Assembly: GCA_039889245.1 (NCBI GenBank) | Contig: JAZGVH010000002.1 | Span: 1,798,001 to 1,862,000 of the forward strand | Direction: 5' to 3' | From: Dermatophilaceae bacterium Soc4.6 | GTDB lineage: Bacteria > Actinomycetota > Actinomycetes > Actinomycetales > Dermatophilaceae | Length of the DNA: 64,000 nucleotides | Shown here: positions 61,129-64,000 of the stretch, piece by piece | How the letters are laid out: every line of letters begins with the position of its first letter | How positions within the stretch are numbered: the first letter of the stretch is position 1 | Made by a program: the position numbers and the translations under genes | The notes under the pieces: model-generated | Told to the model about the DNA's origin: nothing | Seen by the model: only the letters and a program-made list of their open reading frames with translations | Databases searched by the model: none

Positions 61129-62360
61129 GCGCTCTCCACCATCCTCAGTGCATTCTCGATCCGGGCCGGAGTGAGTGTCGCTGCCAGCACCGACACCTGC
61201 GCGCGCAGCTGGTCCGGTGACGCGGTGAGGTCGACCCGGTGGACGGCGATGGCGGTGTCAGCGCCGATCACCTCGTATCGAGGTGGGGGTGTCCCGCCGT
61301 CGGCGTAGATCAGGTGCCCCGTGGTGAGGCCGAGGCGTGCGCCGTAGGTCACGAGCTGGTAGATGTCGGCGTTCGAGACCTTGCCGGCGTCGTCGAGAAC
61401 CTTGTACTTGGTGTCTGCGACGCCGGTCCATCCGGTGCCGTCGTCGCGCACCAGGTCAGGGCGGATCACGAGGGTGTCCCGATGATCCAGTGGCAGTGTG
61501 ACCTGCGCCGACCAGGCCGGGTCGACTTCGGCCAGTAGCCGCGCCACCAGCCGCTCGAACAGGTGGGCCATGTTCACCCGGAATCCGTGCACGACGGTGT
61601 CCCCCGCCGTGCTCTCCACACTCACGTGCCGCAGCGTCAGCTCGGCCAGCCCCAGCAGAGCATGCAGCCGGGCGTTCAACCGCGTCGGCTGCCACCCCGG
61701 CAGTGATGCACCTGGCACTAGCCGCGCGGCCTCGGCCAGCATCCGGTCCACCCGACGCAGGTCCGCCTCCACTCCAGCCGCCACCCCGGGCAGTGCCAGG
61801 AGTACGAGCGCGGCCGAGCGGATGAGCTGGTTCTCGGCAGTGTCGACGGTCCACTCATCCACGGTCACCTCCAGCGGGCTCAGCTGCCCGAACCTCCGCA
61901 GGTACTGCTCCCGCAGGCGCAGCCGCCCCCGGAGTACGGACAGGGTCTGGTCTTCGGTGCGGTAGCCGCGCAGCGGACCTGCCGCGAGTGCATGCGCAGC
62001 CTCCAGCACGAACAACCGGGCGAGGACGGCGGACAGGTCGGCGTCGTCCGCCACCTCGACCCGCTCGTCATCGAGGGCCAGGTCGGCCGCACCGTCCGCC
62101 ATGGCGAGCAGGCGCAGCACCTGGACGGCCCCGATCTTCGGAGCGACGCGCACCACGAGGTCGCCGCGCGCTACTGCCCCCACTGAGTACTCGGCCGTCA
62201 CCTTCCAGCCCAGCTCGTGCGGGGTGGCCTTCACCAGCTGCGTCGTGTTGAGCGCAGCGGCCTCCGCGGTGGTGAGGTCGACCGGGTACAGCGTCTGTCC
62301 CTCGGACAGCCGCTCCAGGTCACTGCGGCTCGGCAACCGCCTCACCCACTGGGGTGGCAC
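61125..62360 (-). CDS. mcrC: McrC-like nuclease subunit of a McrBC restriction system
   Basis: 411 residues from a GTG at 62360, overlapping mcrB by 41 bases; a GTG at 62345 is also possible. N-terminal beta domain (VKATPHELGWKVTAEYSVGA, DLVVRVAPKIGAVQVLRLLA), then helical LSVLRGRLRLREQYLRRFG and TVDEWTVDTAENQLIRSAAL, as in McrC. The C-terminal PD-(D/E)xK nuclease has IRPDLVRDD and GVADTKYKVLDDAGKVSNAD (Asp...Asp-Thr-Lys). McrC cuts DNA when stimulated by the McrB GTPase at modified cytosines. Confidence 0.9.
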   Translation of the reverse strand: MPPQWVRRLPSRSDLERLSEGQTLYPVDLTTAEAAALNTTQLVKATPHELGWKVTAEYSVGAVARGDLVVRVAPKIGAVQVLRLLAMADGAADLALDDERVEVADDADLSAVLARLFVLEAAHALAAGPLRGYRTEDQTLSVLRGRLRLREQYLRRFGQLSPLEVTVDEWTVDTAENQLIRSAALVLLALPGVAAGVEADLRRVDRMLAEAARLVPGASLPGWQPTRLNARLHALLGLAELTLRHVSVESTAGDTVVHGFRVNMAHLFERLVARLLAEVDPAWSAQVTLPLDHRDTLVIRPDLVRDDGTGWTGVADTKYKVLDDAGKVSNADIYQLVTYGARLGLTTGHLIYADGGTPPPRYEVIGADTAIAVHRVDLTASPDQLRAQVSVLAATLTPARIENALRMVESA

Positions 62361-64000
62361 CGGTGCCGGCTAGGCCGAGCTCGCGCACCCATGCGGGGAA
62401 CGGGTACCAGGCGTCGACCTGCGCGTGCTTGCCATAGTGGTGCTCGACCAGCATCGGGCGCAGCTCACGGCGCCAGAGCCGGTCTAGCGCCGCCGGGGTC
62501 TCGACGCCCTCTCGCATGAAGTACGACGGGCCGAAGGCCAGCGCAGGGTCCAAGCCACGCTTGGACATCTCGGCGTTGAGGCGGTCGCGAAGGTCGGCCA
62601 GCTGCGTCGGGCGGCCGGTGGCCGCGCACCAGCGGTGGAGCATTCCCGTCAAGGCTGGCTCATCCGAGCCCATCGAGAGGAACACGAACCGGCGTCGCAT
62701 CGCCGCGTCGAGCAGCGCGATCGAGCGGTCGGCGGTGTTCATCGTGCCGATGACGAACAGGTTGGGCGGAAGCGAGAAGCGCTCTCCCGCGCTGTACAGC
62801 AGCTCAACCTCGGCCCCGCGGTACTCCAAGAGGAAGTAAAGCTCGCCGAAGACCTTCGCGATGTTCGCGCGGTTGATCTCGTCGATGACCAGCACGAACG
62901 GCTTTCCCGGCGCGTTGCGGGCCTCGTCCGCGATGCGCTTGAGCGGCCCAGGTGTCACCGTCAGGGACGCTCCGCCAGCGTCCGAAGTCGCTACCGGCCG
63001 GAATCCCTCGACGAAGTCCTCGTAGGAGTACGTCGGGTGGAACTGCACCAGCGCCGACTGGGCCTCCGTCAGTCCGCAAGCCTCGAGAAGTGCCTGCACC
63101 AGGTACGTCTTGCCCGTGCCTGGCGGCCCCTCCAGCACCACCTGCCGGCGCTCATTGAGGCTGAGCAACAGCTCCTCGACCCACGACGAGTCCGCGTGAT
63201 GTAGCTTCTCCGCCAGCTCCTTCTCGTCGCAGGCCAGTACGGCGACCTCGACCGTGACCGGCTCGTCCTCGGTCTGCTCCGGATCAGTGACGGATGAGGC
63301 CAGAAGCTCGTCCATCTCACCGTCGCCTGGTTGGGTCAGCTCGTCGTCGCTGCCCGTGAGCTCCTCGAGAGGTCCGGCAAGATCAGTCAGGTCGAGGACG
63401 TCTTCACCCTTGAACCGCACTCGTGTCCGGATGCTGCCCGGCAGTGCCTTCACATCAGGAGCGACGTCGGCATACCAGCTGACTCCGCGCGTCAGAAGCG
63501 TCATCCCTCCGATGGACTGGAGCCGTGCCGCCTCGTCCAGCAGCCAACCCAACCGGAGCGCTCCGCCGTCGACGGTGGCGACGAGGTCGCCTCCCTTCAT
63601 CCCGAGTGCGAAGGAGAGCACGTCGCGCTTCTTGGCCTCCCGCTTCACCACCTGAAGGTCCCCGTAGTGCTCGTCCACCAGGTCGCCCAATGACTTCTGG
63701 GTCGGCTCCTTGGGCAGCTGGGTCAGCTTGCCGACGGTGATCGACACGATCCCCTGCCGCACCCAGGTGGGGACCCGGTTCTGCTGGTCGACCTCGCCGC
63801 GGACCAGCCAGGCCCGCTGCCCTCCGTCGTCACTCCACGCTTGGAGCAGCGGCGCCTGGTCGTAGCGAACCGCCGCGCCATCAGCTTCAGCCTGCAGTCG
63901 CAGCGTGACCGTCTTCAGGTCCTTCTCCACGTCCCCAGTCGACTCGCCGGGCTCGGTGCCAAGCGCAGCCACGATCGCCTGTCGGTCGGCTGGCCGCAGC
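62320..64000 (-). CDS. mcrB: McrB-like AAA+ GTPase (5' end at or beyond the window edge)
   Basis: At least 550 residues; the frame is open to the edge, and a GTG at 63972 may or may not be the start. The N-terminal 200 residues contain QRAWLVRGEVDQQNRVPTWV, RQGIVSITVGKLTQLP, GMKGGDLVATVDGG and LGWLLDEAARLQSI, resembling the EVE-like DNA-reading domain of McrB relatives. AAA+ domain: Walker A GPPGTGKTY (282-290), VQFHPTYSYEDFVEGFRPV, Walker B FVLVIDEINRANIAKVFGEL and MNTADRSIALLDAAMRRRF, the McrB GTP-binding signature. It should recognise modified DNA and drive the McrC nuclease. Confidence 0.9.
   Translation of the reverse strand, partial: LRPADRQAIVAALGTEPGESTGDVEKDLKTVTLRLQAEADGAAVRYDQAPLLQAWSDDGGQRAWLVRGEVDQQNRVPTWVRQGIVSITVGKLTQLPKEPTQKSLGDLVDEHYGDLQVVKREAKKRDVLSFALGMKGGDLVATVDGGALRLGWLLDEAARLQSIGGMTLLTRGVSWYADVAPDVKALPGSIRTRVRFKGEDVLDLTDLAGPLEELTGSDDELTQPGDGEMDELLASSVTDPEQTEDEPVTVEVAVLACDEKELAEKLHHADSSWVEELLLSLNERRQVVLEGPPGTGKTYLVQALLEACGLTEAQSALVQFHPTYSYEDFVEGFRPVATSDAGGASLTVTPGPLKRIADEARNAPGKPFVLVIDEINRANIAKVFGELYFLLEYRGAEVELLYSAGERFSLPPNLFVIGTMNTADRSIALLDAAMRRRFVFLSMGSDEPALTGMLHRWCAATGRPTQLADLRDRLNAEMSKRGLDPALAFGPSYFMREGVETPAALDRLWRRELRPMLVEHHYGKHAQVDAWYPFPAWVRELGLAGTGATPVGEAVAEPQ

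Overview
The window is very GC-rich DNA from an actinobacterium. Gene content (Pls/PosA-type synthetase, SigE-like sigma factor, GTG/TTG starts, GTGA/ATGA overlaps) points to Micrococcales, perhaps the Intrasporangiaceae; that family-level placement is an inference. It reads as three blocks: an integrated mobile element (1 to about 34,992), a short scar zone followed by ordinary chromosome (about 35,000-57,984), and a defence island (about 58,000-64,000).

Block 1 looks like the right-hand part of an integrative, probably conjugative, element. Its right end is a 45-bp 3' fragment of a tRNA-Lys(TTT) gene at 34948-34992, as expected for the attR of an element that integrated in a tRNA gene; the intact tRNA and the integrase should lie left of the window. 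Minus-strand genes at 1-5953 form a secretion/conjugation module (SCO6880-like protein, TrbL/VirB6-like membrane protein, small membrane proteins, a P-loop-like protein, a sigma-like regulator). Minus-strand genes at 21095-33711 form a Tad/Flp pilus operon: lipoprotein, secreted Gly-rich protein, SAF/CpaB, TadZ, TadA, TadB, TadC, Flp-like pilin, two TadE, one TadE/G, and a giant LysM-BTAD membrane protein. A two-HTH regulator (34028-34447) lies next to the att end.

Between these modules (6584-21060) is a nest of transposons. An ISL3-family element (IS-A, 6584-15602, both inverted repeats present) is split at 7891. The insert carries a DUF1906 glycoside-hydrolase-like gene with a repeat-containing lipoprotein gene, and a second ISL3-type transposase gene (IS-B). 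IS-B is itself split at 11585 by a Tn554-like element encoding two tyrosine recombinases and a small TnpC-like protein. The two transposase genes are broken at the homologous codon. To the right are two arrays of a 25-bp palindromic repeat (about 6 and 17 units), a stand-alone tyrosine recombinase, an IS110 element and a SMI1/KNR4 gene.

Block 2 begins with decayed ISL3 and IS110 remnants and an RTX-repeat secreted protein. Chromosomal genes follow: a secreted hydrolase, CDF metal exporter, SHOCT protein, a Pls/PosA-family non-ribosomal peptide synthetase translationally coupled to an M1 aminopeptidase, an AraC regulator, a secreted beta-propeller protein, a TMEM165-type manganese exporter behind a yybP-ykoY-like manganese riboswitch, an AhpD-like protein, a sigma/anti-sigma-like pair, a PHP hydrolase, tRNA-Glu, tRNA-Asp, two DUF202 proteins, an SDR and tRNA-Phe.

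Block 3, downstream of tRNA-Phe, holds an Abi-like gene and a minus-strand McrB-McrC operon with a third, unrecognised overlapping gene. McrB runs off the right edge.
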